The notes under the pieces: generated by a model
What the model was told of the DNA's origin: nothing
Seen by the model: the letters and a program-made list of their open reading frames with translations, nothing else
Databases searched by the model: none
Position numbers and translations under genes: made by a program
In this document: one piece after another, positions 52,249 through 62,299 of the stretch
Layout: each line of letters begins with the position of its first letter
Numbering within the stretch: position 1 is the first letter of the stretch
NCBI RefSeq assembly: GCF_018588945.1
Contig: NZ_JAFIWA010000001.1
Coordinates: 434,001 to 498,000 of the forward strand
Reading direction: 5' to 3'
DNA length: 64,000 bases
Source: Microbacterium flavescens
GTDB lineage: Bacteria; Actinomycetota; Actinomycetes; Actinomycetales; Microbacteriaceae

Positions 52249-53481
52249 TCAGCCGATCGCGGGGAACTTGCCCCATCCGGTGCCGAGGGACGACACCGTG
52301 CCCCAGCCGCCCTTGCCGTTGCCGCGGTAGAGCACGAGCGACCCGTCGGAGCGTCGTGCGACCACGTCGGGCGTGCCCGATCCGTCGAGGTCGCCCGCGC
52401 CGACGATGGCCGTCATCCCCTGCCAGCCGGTGCCGACCTTCCTGGCCGTGCCGAAGGAGCCGGAGCCGTTCGTGGGGTACAGCCAGAGCGAGCCGTCCGC
52501 GCGGCGTGCGAGCAGGTCGCCGTGGCGGTCGCCGTTGAAGTCGCCGGCGTACAGCACCGCGGTCATCGAAGCCCAGTTGGATCCGATCTTGCGCGGAGAG
52601 CCCGCGAACGCGCCCTTCCCGTTGCCGCGGTAGAGCATGAGCTGTCCGGCGGCGTTCACAGCGAGCACGTCGGTGCGCCGATCGCCGTCGAAGTCGAGTC
52701 CGCCGATGACCCGCTTCATGCCCTGCCATCCCGATCCGATGTTGGTGGCGGCCGAGTAGGTGCCGCTGCCCGTGCCCCGGTACAGCGCGAAGACGCCGTC
52801 GGCTCGGATGCGGCCGATGTCGCTGACGCCGTCGCCGCTGAAGTCGCCCAGCGTGACGAGCTTCTCTCCTGCGTTCCACCCGGTGGCACCGACGGTGCTC
52901 GCCGCCGAGAGCCTGCCCTTGCCGTCTCCCCGCTTCACGATCACCGTGCCGTCGGACTTCAGGGCGACCACGTCGGCGTGGAAGTCGCCGTTGGCGTCGC
53001 CCGCTCCGGGCGCGGCGGCGGTCTTGCTCCAGCCGAAGATCTGCACCCAGTACGCCGAGTAGCAGGTCCCCTTGGCGTAGCCGATGCCGACGCCGGTGTA
53101 GCGGGTGTCGAGGATGTTCTTCTTGTGACCGGCCGAGGCCATCCAGCCGGCGACGACGCTGGCCGCCGTCGTGTAGCCCGCCGCGATGTTCTCGCCGGTG
53201 GCCGCCCAGCCGGCGCTGGAGGTGCGGCTCGAACGCCACGCCGACGTGCTGTGGGTGAAGGTGCACGTCTTCGCGAGCTGCTGCGCCCACGCCTGGGCGG
53301 CCTTGTCGAGTGCGGCATCGGAGATCAGCGGCTTGAGGCCCGCCTTCGTGCGCTGCGCGTTCGTGAGATCGAACACCGCCGAGGCGGTGCCGGTGGCAGC
53401 GTCTGCCGGTGGGGCCGTCGCCACGCCCGCGGTGGCGAGCAGGGCAAGGGAGATGAGGAACGCAGTGATCTTCGCGCGCAT
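52249..53481 (-). CDS. Secreted CAP-domain protein with FG-GAP/VCBS-like repeats
   Basis: 410 residues. A signal peptide ends at PADAATG. A CAP (SCP/PR1) domain follows (about 35-165): NAQRTKAGLKPLISDAALDK, TGENIAAGY, GWMASAGHKKNILD, GVGIGYAKG. The rest is five or so repeats with the calcium-binding-like pattern GDFNGDRHGDLLARRADGSL, typical of FG-GAP/VCBS beta-propeller blades. It is probably an exported adhesin- or enzyme-like protein. AAGGAC 5 nt before the ATG is the ribosome site. It is not obviously part of the polymer pathway. Confidence 0.85.
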   Translation of the reverse strand: MRAKITAFLISLALLATAGVATAPPADAATGTASAVFDLTNAQRTKAGLKPLISDAALDKAAQAWAQQLAKTCTFTHSTSAWRSSRTSSAGWAATGENIAAGYTTAASVVAGWMASAGHKKNILDTRYTGVGIGYAKGTCYSAYWVQIFGWSKTAAAPGAGDANGDFHADVVALKSDGTVIVKRGDGKGRLSAASTVGATGWNAGEKLVTLGDFSGDGVSDIGRIRADGVFALYRGTGSGTYSAATNIGSGWQGMKRVIGGLDFDGDRRTDVLAVNAAGQLMLYRGNGKGAFAGSPRKIGSNWASMTAVLYAGDFNGDRHGDLLARRADGSLWLYPTNGSGSFGTARKVGTGWQGMTAIVGAGDLDGSGTPDVVARRSDGSLVLYRGNGKGGWGTVSSLGTGWGKFPAIG

Positions 53482-53600
53482 GGGCCGTCCTTCGTACGTC
53501 GGGGTCGTCGCACTACCGTGGGCCTGTGGCGAATCCCGGGAGAGCCCCGGGAAACGCTTGCAATCACGGTATCCGACTGTGCGTCGTCATGATGGCCATT

Positions 53601-53626
53601 CGCTGTCCCCTCTTCGGGGGACAGCG
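53601..53626. terminator. Hairpin in the glf upstream region
   Basis: Arms CGCTGTCCCC (53601-53610) and its exact complement (53617-53626) enclose the hexaloop TCTTCG. It lies in the 298-bp gap between the divergent CAP-protein and glf genes, about 70 bp before the TAGAAT element. It could be a terminator for upstream transcription or a leader structure; no T tract follows. Confidence 0.5.
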
Positions 53627-53695
53627 GGTCACTCGTCGTGGGCAGTGCGACCGCGGGGATCGTGCGGAATCCCAGGTTCGCCGGGTCGCCCTGGG

Positions 53696-54916
<1,221 letters not shown>

Positions 54917-54926
54917 GCGGCGGCCA

Positions 54927-54932
54927 TAGACT
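54927..54932 (+). promoter_or_regulatory. -10 element of a leaderless promoter for the second ABC exporter
   Basis: TAGACT lies 6 nt before the GTG at 54939. Confidence 0.6.
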
Positions 54933-54938
54933 CGCATC

Positions 54939-55745
54939 GTGACCACCGCAGCTGTCGGCGCGCCCGGATCGCCGAGGCGGTACCTCCACTCGCTGTGGCT
55001 GCTCTCGGCCCGTGACCTGAAGGTCCGCTACTCCACGAGTGCGCTCGGCTATCTGTGGTCCGTGCTCGACCCGCTCGTGATGAGCGCGATCTACTGGTTC
55101 GTCTTCACCCAGATCTTCCAGCGCACCGTCGGCGCAGAGCCGTACATCGTGTTCCTCATCACGGCGCTGCTGCCGTGGGTGTGGTTCAACGCGTCGGTGG
55201 GCGACTTCACACGCGCCTTCAACAAGGACGCGCGGCTCGTCCGCTCGACGGCCATCCCCCGCTCGATCTGGGTGATCCGCATCGTGCTCTCCAAGGGCAT
55301 CGAGTTCCTCTGCTCGCTGCCGGTGCTCGTGCTGTTCGTCGTCGTCGCGTCGTTCGGCGTCACGCCCGTGCAGCTGAACTGGGGGCTGCTGCTGTTCCCC
55401 GTCGCCGTCCTTCTGCAGACGGTGCTGCTCGTGGGCCTGGGTCTGCTGATCGCGCCGCTCTGCGTGATCTGGACCGACCTCGAGCGCACGACGAAGCTGA
55501 TCCTCCGCGCGCTGTTCTACGCGTCTCCGGTCATCTACGGGGTCTCCGACCTCCCGGGCGTCTTCGAGACGCTCGCGGCGTTCAACCCGCTGTCGGGGAT
55601 CTTCGCCCTCTACCGCGTCGGATTCTTCCCCGAGGAATGGGATCCCTGGGTGATCGGCATCGGCGCCGTCATGTCGTTCCTCATCCTCGCCCTCGGCGTG
55701 CTCGTCTTCCGGCGGCTCGAGCGTCCGATGCTGAAGGAGCTGTGA
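54939..55745 (+). CDS. ABC-2 polysaccharide exporter permease, second system (galactan-type)
   Basis: 268 residues with about six hydrophobic segments. DLKVRYSTSALGYLWSVLDP and the later WTDLERTTKLILRALFYASPVIYG are typical of Wzm/RfbD permeases. Its genes lie beside glf and GlfT-like genes, as in the M. tuberculosis Rv3781-Rv3783 galactan locus. It is coupled to the ATPase gene that follows. Confidence 0.9.
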   Translation: MTTAAVGAPGSPRRYLHSLWLLSARDLKVRYSTSALGYLWSVLDPLVMSAIYWFVFTQIFQRTVGAEPYIVFLITALLPWVWFNASVGDFTRAFNKDARLVRSTAIPRSIWVIRIVLSKGIEFLCSLPVLVLFVVVASFGVTPVQLNWGLLLFPVAVLLQTVLLVGLGLLIAPLCVIWTDLERTTKLILRALFYASPVIYGVSDLPGVFETLAAFNPLSGIFALYRVGFFPEEWDPWVIGIGAVMSFLILALGVLVFRRLERPMLKEL

Positions 55746-56491
55746 TGACGGCATCCGGTCTCGCCATCCAGGTGAGGGATCTCGGGGTGCGCTTCCGCCG
55801 CAACCGGCGCGGGCGGCGCAGCCTCAAAGACCTGTTCGCCGATTCCTCGCGGCGCTCCAAGCCGGGCGAGTTCTGGGCTCTGCGCGACGTGAGCTTCGAC
55901 GTCCGGCCGGGGGAGTCGATCGGCGTGGTGGGCCGCAACGGCCAGGGCAAGAGCACCCTGCTCAAGCTCGTCGCGGGCGTGCTCATCCAGGACGAGGGCA
56001 CGGTCGCCGTCGAGGGCGGCGTGGCGCCGCTCATCGAGATCACCGGCGGCTTCGTGGGCGATCTGACGGTGCGCGAGAACGTCCGGCTGACGGCGGGACT
56101 GCACGGGATGCCGCGGGCCGAGGTCTCCCGGCGGTTCGACGGCATCATCGAGTTCGCCGAGCTTCAGGACTTCGTCGACACCCCGTACAAGCACCTGTCC
56201 AACGGCATGAAGGTGCGCCTCGCGTTCGCGGTCGTCTCGCAGCTGGAAGAGCCCATCCTGCTCGTCGACGAGGTGCTCGCCGTCGGCGACAAGGCGTTCC
56301 GCGAGAAGTGCTACCGGCGCATCGACGAGCTGCTCGCCGACGGGCGCACGCTGTTCTTCGTCAGCCACAGCGAGCGCGACCTGCGCAGGTTCTGCACGCG
56401 CGGCCTCTACCTCGACAAGGGGCGCCTGGCGATGGACGGGCCGATCGCCGACGTGCTCGACCGGTACAACGCCGACTACAACGCGGGCTGA
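55745..56491 (+). CDS. ABC transporter ATPase, second system (galactan-type)
   Basis: 248 residues: Walker A GRNGQGKST, signature KHLSNGMKVRLAFAV, Walker B ILLVDEVLAVGD, H-loop FVSHS. As in the first system it has no C-terminal carbohydrate-binding domain. The ATG at 55745 has AAGGAG 5 nt upstream; a GTG at 55742 is possible. Its 3' end overlaps the leftward glfT1-like gene by 16 bp. Confidence 0.92.
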   Translation: MTASGLAIQVRDLGVRFRRNRRGRRSLKDLFADSSRRSKPGEFWALRDVSFDVRPGESIGVVGRNGQGKSTLLKLVAGVLIQDEGTVAVEGGVAPLIEITGGFVGDLTVRENVRLTAGLHGMPRAEVSRRFDGIIEFAELQDFVDTPYKHLSNGMKVRLAFAVVSQLEEPILLVDEVLAVGDKAFREKCYRRIDELLADGRTLFFVSHSERDLRRFCTRGLYLDKGRLAMDGPIADVLDRYNADYNAG

Positions 56492-57468
56492 CCGTCCGCG
56501 CGGGCGAGCGGCGGCATCGGAGTCCACGACGCGTCGCGGGCGATCCGGCGGCCGTCGCGGATGCCCCGGAAGAGGTTGCTGGTGCCGCGCACCTTGCGCT
56601 CGACGAAGACCAGGCGGATGAGCTCCTTGGCGAACGTGAGGACCGAGCCCAGCCAGAAGCGCACCGGGCGGTAGGCGCCGTTGGCCTTGAAGTAGTGCTT
56701 CATGTACCCGCGATTGCGCATGATGTAGTAGCGGTAGGCGTCGCTGGAGGCGTTGAGGTGGCGCACGCCCATGTCCCACTGCTTGATCTCGCGCGTGCGG
56801 CGCAGCACGAACTCGTTCACGATGACCGCGGTGGTGCGGCGCGATGCGAGCCAGCCGTAGACCGAGTCGTCCCAGTAGATGAAGAAGCGCGGGTCGGGCA
56901 GGCCGATCTGCTCGACGATGTCGCGGTGGATGAACATCCCCTCGAAGCATCCGGAATTCATCTCCCGGTAGCCCGACTCGTCGAAGCCCGCGGGCGCGAA
57001 CGGGATCGGGATGCCGAACGGGATCGAAAGGCGGTACTGCCAGTAGAACTCGCTGCCGTCGTAGTCGAAGCGCCGGCCCTGGATGCTCTGGAACCGGGGC
57101 GCCCACTTGCCCATCTTCGCGAGGCCGTCGGGGATGACCTCGACGTCGTCGTCCATGAGCCAGATCCACTCCGACCCGAGGTCGTGCGCGACGCGCATGC
57201 CCTCGCTGAACCCGCCGGACCCGCCGGTGTTCGTCTCCATCCGGCGGTAGACGAGCGTCGTGCCGAGCCGCTCGCGGAACGACTCCACCACCTCGCCGGT
57301 GTCGTCGGAGGAGGCGTTGTCGATCACGACCACATGGCCAGGCTGAGGGTCCATCGCCGCGATGCTGGTAAGCAGGCGCGACAGCAGTCCTGATCGGTTG
57401 AACGTGACGATGGCGATCGTGGCGGACGCGGGGTCGAACGGCTGGGCCGAATCGAGCGGCTCGGTCAA
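56476..57468 (-). CDS. glfT1: Galactofuranosyltransferase-like GT2 (GlfT1-like)
   Basis: 330 residues. GT-A motifs IAIVTFNRSGLLSRLLTSIA, VIDNASSDDT and IWLMDDDVEVIP, then FFIYWDDSVYGWLASR. In M. tuberculosis GlfT1 adds the first galactofuranoses to the lipid-linked linker. The TTG at 57468 overlaps the stop of the glfT2-like gene (TTGA) with GAGGAG upstream, so translation starts at a rare TTG. Assignment to GlfT1 is from family and neighbourhood, not proven. Confidence 0.8.
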   Translation of the reverse strand: MTEPLDSAQPFDPASATIAIVTFNRSGLLSRLLTSIAAMDPQPGHVVVIDNASSDDTGEVVESFRERLGTTLVYRRMETNTGGSGGFSEGMRVAHDLGSEWIWLMDDDVEVIPDGLAKMGKWAPRFQSIQGRRFDYDGSEFYWQYRLSIPFGIPIPFAPAGFDESGYREMNSGCFEGMFIHRDIVEQIGLPDPRFFIYWDDSVYGWLASRRTTAVIVNEFVLRRTREIKQWDMGVRHLNASSDAYRYYIMRNRGYMKHYFKANGAYRPVRFWLGSVLTFAKELIRLVFVERKVRGTSNLFRGIRDGRRIARDASWTPMPPLARADGQPAL

Positions 57469-59375
57469 CGGGACTCCTCGAAGGTGCGCTCCCACGCGGC
57501 GAGCGAGGTGAGATCGGGTGCGGCCGCACGGTAGCGCGCGGCGAGCTTCGGCCATTCGCGCCGCAGTCGCCGGTGAAGGCGGAAGCTCTCGGTCAGCATG
57601 CGACGGAACTGGCGCCGGTCGCGCGTGTAGACGTTCTTCCCCGAGCCGTCCGCCGCGCTGACGAGCGCGCTGTCGTACACCGGGATGCGCCACCAGAACG
57701 CGTCGCCCTTGCCGAATTCGACTTCCGGCTGGGCGATGTTGGCGGGCCGCGGGGCGTGGAACCAGTGCGAGACGAGGGTGGAGAGCGTGAACCAGCGCAG
57801 GCGCAGGCCGGTGGGGTTGTCGAGGTTGTTCACCGACAGGCGCTTGAAGACGATGCGACCGCGTCGCGCCCGCAGCGGCACGCCTGCATCCTTGTGGACC
57901 ACCGTCTCGGGGAAGTCGGCCGCGAGCGCCCGTGCCGCGGGCATGGCGGTCGCGAGGTTCGCGCGCATGTGCTCCGGGCCCGACAGAATGTCGCGCAGCG
58001 CCCGGTGCCGCAGGGCGACCGGGTAGTACTGCATCATCATCAGGTGCTTCATGTCCATCCGGCGGCTGTGCCGGATCAGGGTTCCGCCGCGGGGCGCGCC
58101 CGAGTGGAGGAGCCCGGCCGCGATGCGGTTGCGCGCGTGGAAGTACGCCTGCCAGTCGATGGAGTCGTCCTTGCCGACCCAGGAGACGTGCCACAGGGCG
58201 ACGCCCGGCATCGACACCGTCGGGTAGCCGGCGTCGCGCGCGCGGAGGCAGAACTCCGCGTCGTCCCACTTGATGAACGCCGGCAGGGGCAGTCCGACAT
58301 CACGGATCGCGGCGATCGGGATGAGGCACATCCACCAGCCGTTGTAGTCGGCGTCGAGGCGCATGTGCAGCATCGGGCTCTGGCGCAGGTTGGCCACGCT
58401 GAAGTCGTGGGGCAGCTTGTCCTGGTAGAGCGCGCGCCACATGAACGGCTCCTCGTCGACGACCTCCGCCCACGCGTGCAGCTTGGGGCGATCGAGGAGG
58501 TCGAACATGTGCGCGCCCACGATCGTGGGCACGGTCGCGAAGCGGGCGAAGACGATCGACCGGCGCACCGACTCGGGCTCGAGGCGGACGTCGTCGTCCA
58601 TGAGCTGGACGAAGTCGGTCTCTGGCCGCGCCAGGCTCTCGGCCATGACGCGCGCGAACCCGCCGGAGCCGCCCAGGTTCGGCTGCGTGACGATCTGGAG
58701 GGTCTCTCCCAGCGCCTCGGCGACCTCGGCGAATCCCTCTTGGGCGTCGACGCGGCGGTCGCCCTGGTCGATGATGAAGATCCGGTCGACGAGCTCGAGC
58801 ACATCGGCGGACTCGGACAGGTTGGTCAGCGTCCAGACGCAGTAGTCCGGCTTGTTGTACGTGGTGATGCCGATGGATGCCTTGCCCGTGCGCGCCGGCT
58901 CCTGCTCGGTCGTCCACTCGGCGCCCTCGAACAGGGCGTTCTTCTCGTCGGCGACGATGTCGAACCAGATGAATCCGCCGTCGCTGTACTGGTCGAGGAC
59001 GAGGTCGAAGCTCGTGGCCGCGGCGCCGTCGACCTCACGGGTCTCGATGCGCTGGCGCACGCCCGAGCCGTTGGAGCGGTAGACGAGGATCGTCGCGGGT
59101 CCGACCGTGCGCACCGTCAGACGCACGTTGCGGACCGTGGTCCAGTGCTGCCAGTACGCGGCGGGGAACGCGTTGAAGTAGGTGCCGAACGACACTCGCC
59201 GCCCGGCGATGATCCGCGCCGAGTTGCGGCCGAGGATGTTCCCGAGGTGCGCGCGACTCGAAACGCGGACGGGCTCCTCGTCGATGACCGACCAGGTCTC
59301 GGGGTCGACATAGAGGGGCAGGAGGTCGGGATCGCGATCCGTCGGGAAGACGACGTTCTGCAGGATGTGGGTCAC
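57465..59375 (-). CDS. glfT2: Galactofuranosyltransferase GlfT2-like, bifunctional polymerase
   Basis: 636 residues, almost the length of M. tuberculosis GlfT2 (637). An N-terminal beta-rich domain (1-155) is followed by the GT-A domain (SIGITTYNKPDYCVWTL, FVQLMDDDVRLEP with the DDD motif, IKWDDAEFCLRARDAG, ALWHVSWVGKDDS) and a C-terminal helical domain. The enzyme polymerises alternating 1,5- and 1,6-linked galactofuranose. The GTG at 59375 has GGGAG 8 nt upstream. It leads the leftward glfT2-glfT1 pair. Confidence 0.9.
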   Translation of the reverse strand: MTHILQNVVFPTDRDPDLLPLYVDPETWSVIDEEPVRVSSRAHLGNILGRNSARIIAGRRVSFGTYFNAFPAAYWQHWTTVRNVRLTVRTVGPATILVYRSNGSGVRQRIETREVDGAAATSFDLVLDQYSDGGFIWFDIVADEKNALFEGAEWTTEQEPARTGKASIGITTYNKPDYCVWTLTNLSESADVLELVDRIFIIDQGDRRVDAQEGFAEVAEALGETLQIVTQPNLGGSGGFARVMAESLARPETDFVQLMDDDVRLEPESVRRSIVFARFATVPTIVGAHMFDLLDRPKLHAWAEVVDEEPFMWRALYQDKLPHDFSVANLRQSPMLHMRLDADYNGWWMCLIPIAAIRDVGLPLPAFIKWDDAEFCLRARDAGYPTVSMPGVALWHVSWVGKDDSIDWQAYFHARNRIAAGLLHSGAPRGGTLIRHSRRMDMKHLMMMQYYPVALRHRALRDILSGPEHMRANLATAMPAARALAADFPETVVHKDAGVPLRARRGRIVFKRLSVNNLDNPTGLRLRWFTLSTLVSHWFHAPRPANIAQPEVEFGKGDAFWWRIPVYDSALVSAADGSGKNVYTRDRRQFRRMLTESFRLHRRLRREWPKLAARYRAAAPDLTSLAAWERTFEESR

Positions 59376-59499
59376 GTGTGGAGCTCCCGTATACAGGCTG
59401 GCGCGGGGCGTCGGGCCGAGAGTGAAGCTTACCTTGCCGACCCGGGCGCTTTCCGGCCCGGAGGACCACCGCCGACGCCGGCGCAGGCCCGACGCGGAG

Positions 59500-60822
59500 T
59501 CACAGACGCTCGCCGTCGTGCGGCAGGTCGTCGGCGTCGGACGCGGCGTCGATCCGCTCGCGCCACGACCGCGACAGCCCGGCGCGCACGGCGCAGAGCA
59601 CCAGCATCAGCCACCCGATGCCCACCAGCGTGAAGCTTTCGAACATCGAGTCGATCAGCAGGGCCACGAGGATGAGCGGCGTCCACGCGTAGATCACCGA
59701 GCGCCGCTCGCTGGCCGCCAGCCAGGAGCGCACCAGCGCGGTGGCCGCCAGCGCGACGAACAGGATCAGGCCCAGCCAGCCGAGCTGGAGGAGGACGTCG
59801 AAGTACGCGTTCAGACCGGTGGCGTGCGACGACTCGAGGAAGTAGTTGATGAAGCTGAAGGGCTGCTCGCTCGGTGCCCACGCGCCGTACCAGCCCCAGC
59901 CCTGCACGGGGCGGGACCGCACCAGATCGACCATGACGTTCCACAGGTCGACGCGCATCGAGAAGTCCGTGCCGGCCCCCAGCCACGCGATGATCGGGTG
60001 GCGCGCGAAGTAGCCGACGACGACGCCGATGACGACGGCTGCCCCCAGAGCGAGCTGCAGGGCCTCGCGGTGCTCGGGCTTGGTGTGCCTCACCCAGGCG
60101 AGGGCGCCGACCGTCAGCCCCACACCGAGGGCGAGCACCAGCACGGTGGGGGAGTCGCTCAGCGCCGCGAGGCTGCCGCCGAGCACCACCGACGCGATCG
60201 ACACCCCGGGGCGCACCGACTGCGTCCGCCATTCGATGAGGAAGGTGATGAGGGCGAGGACCGCGACGAACCCGAGCATGTTGCGGGTGCCGAAGATGCC
60301 CTGCACGGGGCCGAGCGCTGCGAGGTTGCCCTGGACCCCGAGGAACCGGAACGGGATGTCGAGGAGCACCCCCGAGAGCACCTCGACGGCGAGAGAGACC
60401 CCGAGCAGGGCGCGGAGGACGTCGCCGAGCGCCCGCGCGGTCTGCAGGGTGTCGCGTACGTGGCCGATGACGATCGCCAGGAAGGCGAGCGCCGCCGTGG
60501 TGACCCAGCTCCAGAAGGACGTCGTGGCGTCCGTGCTCCAGAACACGCTCAGCAGCGCCCACCCGACCACGGCGATGAGCGTCGTGGGCACGAGCCGCAC
60601 GAGCGAGATCTCCTGACGCCGCACGATGAGCACCGCCGCGCCGATGACGCACAGGCCCGCGATGATCGAGATGTAGGTGATGCGGCCGGCGAGCCGCTCG
60701 ATCGCGAACGACGCGAAGACGGCGCCCAGCACCGTCAGGGTGTACGCGCGTGCGAACGACGCCGAACCCAGCAGCGCGCTGAGCCAAGCGGCGTGGCCGG
60801 GGCGAGCCGGCGGGGCGGTCAC
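59500..60822 (-). CDS. O-antigen ligase/polymerase-like membrane protein, copy 2
   Basis: 440 residues with about eleven hydrophobic segments and a large loop between residues 270 and 330. The Wzy_C-type loop has GTDFSMRVDLWNVMVDLV, RPVQGWGWYGAWAP, and ESSHATGLNAYFDVLLQLG, with its conserved histidine in SSHA. Such proteins polymerise repeat units or ligate chains outside the membrane. GTG 60822 overlaps the stop of copy 1 (GTGA). Confidence 0.85.
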   Translation of the reverse strand: MTAPPARPGHAAWLSALLGSASFARAYTLTVLGAVFASFAIERLAGRITYISIIAGLCVIGAAVLIVRRQEISLVRLVPTTLIAVVGWALLSVFWSTDATTSFWSWVTTAALAFLAIVIGHVRDTLQTARALGDVLRALLGVSLAVEVLSGVLLDIPFRFLGVQGNLAALGPVQGIFGTRNMLGFVAVLALITFLIEWRTQSVRPGVSIASVVLGGSLAALSDSPTVLVLALGVGLTVGALAWVRHTKPEHREALQLALGAAVVIGVVVGYFARHPIIAWLGAGTDFSMRVDLWNVMVDLVRSRPVQGWGWYGAWAPSEQPFSFINYFLESSHATGLNAYFDVLLQLGWLGLILFVALAATALVRSWLAASERRSVIYAWTPLILVALLIDSMFESFTLVGIGWLMLVLCAVRAGLSRSWRERIDAASDADDLPHDGERL

Positions 60823-62219
60823 GGCTCCTGCTTCTCGGGTTCGCCGCGTTCGATCGCCGCACTCTGCTCGGCCGGACCCTCGCCGACATGGGGTGACTGC
60901 TTGATCTTCGAGCCGAGCATGACCACGAACATCCAGCCCCACAGCAGCAGCGGGGAGGACTCCGCCAGGCCCTGCACGAGCACGATCGCCCCGACGAGCG
61001 TCGGCAGGAGGGTGAGCGACGAGTACGGCCGGTCGTCGCGGAGGTCCCACCGCGGCCGGTCGACCGCGAAGAACCACGAGCGCCACACGAACGCCAGGTA
61101 CAGCAGTCCGAGCAGCACCACGCCCACGATGCCCAGCTGCATCCGGATGTCGACCCACATGTTGTGGGCCTGCAGCACCGTCTGGCCGTGGTCGATGATC
61201 CAGCCGTCGAACGCCGGATCCCACGGCACCCACGGCGTCGCGTAGCCCCAGCCCAGCCACGGCCGCTCGTCCGCCCGCTCGAGCACCTTCGCCCAGATCG
61301 ACTCGCGGCCGGTGAGGTCGGAATCGCGGCCCAGGGCGCTGAAGATCGCGCCGCGGAAGAAGTAGAGCGCGGCGAGGCCGCCCAGCCCGACGACGGCGTA
61401 GCCGATGTAGTAGCGCGTCCGCTCGCCCGGCCGGCGCGTGCGGCGCATGAGCAGGACGGTGACGAGCACGATCCCCACGCCGGCGGCGGCGACGTAGGCC
61501 GTCGCAGAGGAGGCGCGGTAGAAGAGGTAGGCGGACAAGCCGATCCACGCCCACAGCAGCGCACGGCGCGGTGCGCGCGCGGCGATGCGGATCGCGAAGA
61601 CGATGATCGCGAGCAGCGCGACCGGTCCGAGGAGGTTGGCGTTGCCCATGATCCCCTGGATGCGCGTGCCCCAGTCGAACAGGTTGTTGCGTGACCAGTA
61701 CTCGATGGGGTCGTCGGCCTTCCCCACGACGAAGCCCGGCAGGATCGGCGCCTGCACGAAGAGCGACACCCACAGCTCGAACAGGAGCGAGAGCGCCATC
61801 ACCCATTTGAGAGCGGATGCCGCGGCCCGCACGAGTTCGCGCCAGGTGAGGACGCTGCCGACGAAGAGCGCCTGAATCGTCGTGATCCACAGCAGCAGCA
61901 GCGTCAGCGCGGTGGTCTGGAGCCATGCCGACCACAGGAGCGAGGCGGTCGCCCACACGACGAAGCCGACCACGAACCACGGGAGGCGCTGCCAGTGCAT
62001 CGGGGGCCGGATGACGAACCACAGGACCACGGACAGGACGCCGCCCGCGATGGTGATGACGGCGGCCGTGAGCTCGCCGAACGCGTGCACCCAGGCGGTG
62101 CCCGAGAGTCCCATGAACAGAACGAAGATGCACCACCCGCGCAGCATCAGATGGCCCGTCTTCTCACGGACCGGGGGAGCCGGCGGCGCCGACGCCGGGT
62201 GCTTCGAGTGGACGGCCAT
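60819..62219 (-). CDS. O-antigen ligase/polymerase-like membrane protein, copy 1
   Basis: 466 residues with about eleven hydrophobic segments. The large extracytoplasmic loop has SDLTGRESIWAKVLERA, RPWLGWGYATPWVP, and the HNMWVDIRMQLG motif that marks the family. It is a paralogue of the next gene and forms an operon with it. The ATG at 62219 has TAGCCT 8 nt upstream and diverges from manA. Confidence 0.87.
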   Translation of the reverse strand: MAVHSKHPASAPPAPPVREKTGHLMLRGWCIFVLFMGLSGTAWVHAFGELTAAVITIAGGVLSVVLWFVIRPPMHWQRLPWFVVGFVVWATASLLWSAWLQTTALTLLLLWITTIQALFVGSVLTWRELVRAAASALKWVMALSLLFELWVSLFVQAPILPGFVVGKADDPIEYWSRNNLFDWGTRIQGIMGNANLLGPVALLAIIVFAIRIAARAPRRALLWAWIGLSAYLFYRASSATAYVAAAGVGIVLVTVLLMRRTRRPGERTRYYIGYAVVGLGGLAALYFFRGAIFSALGRDSDLTGRESIWAKVLERADERPWLGWGYATPWVPWDPAFDGWIIDHGQTVLQAHNMWVDIRMQLGIVGVVLLGLLYLAFVWRSWFFAVDRPRWDLRDDRPYSSLTLLPTLVGAIVLVQGLAESSPLLLWGWMFVVMLGSKIKQSPHVGEGPAEQSAAIERGEPEKQEP

Positions 62220-62227
62220 CGCATGAC

Positions 62228-62233
62228 AGGCTA
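62228..62233 (-). promoter_or_regulatory. -10 element of a leaderless promoter for the O-ligase pair
   Basis: Reads TAGCCT on the minus strand, 8 nt before the ATG at 62219. Confidence 0.55.
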
Positions 62234-62287
62234 CCCCCGACGCCTCTCGCCTCCCCGCCGCGCGCGGGTGGTCGCGAACGCGCCGCG

Positions 62288-62293
62288 TACGCT
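62288..62293 (+). promoter_or_regulatory. -10 element of a leaderless promoter for manA
   Basis: TACGCT lies 6 nt before the ATG at 62300. Confidence 0.6.
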
Positions 62294-62299
62294 GGATCC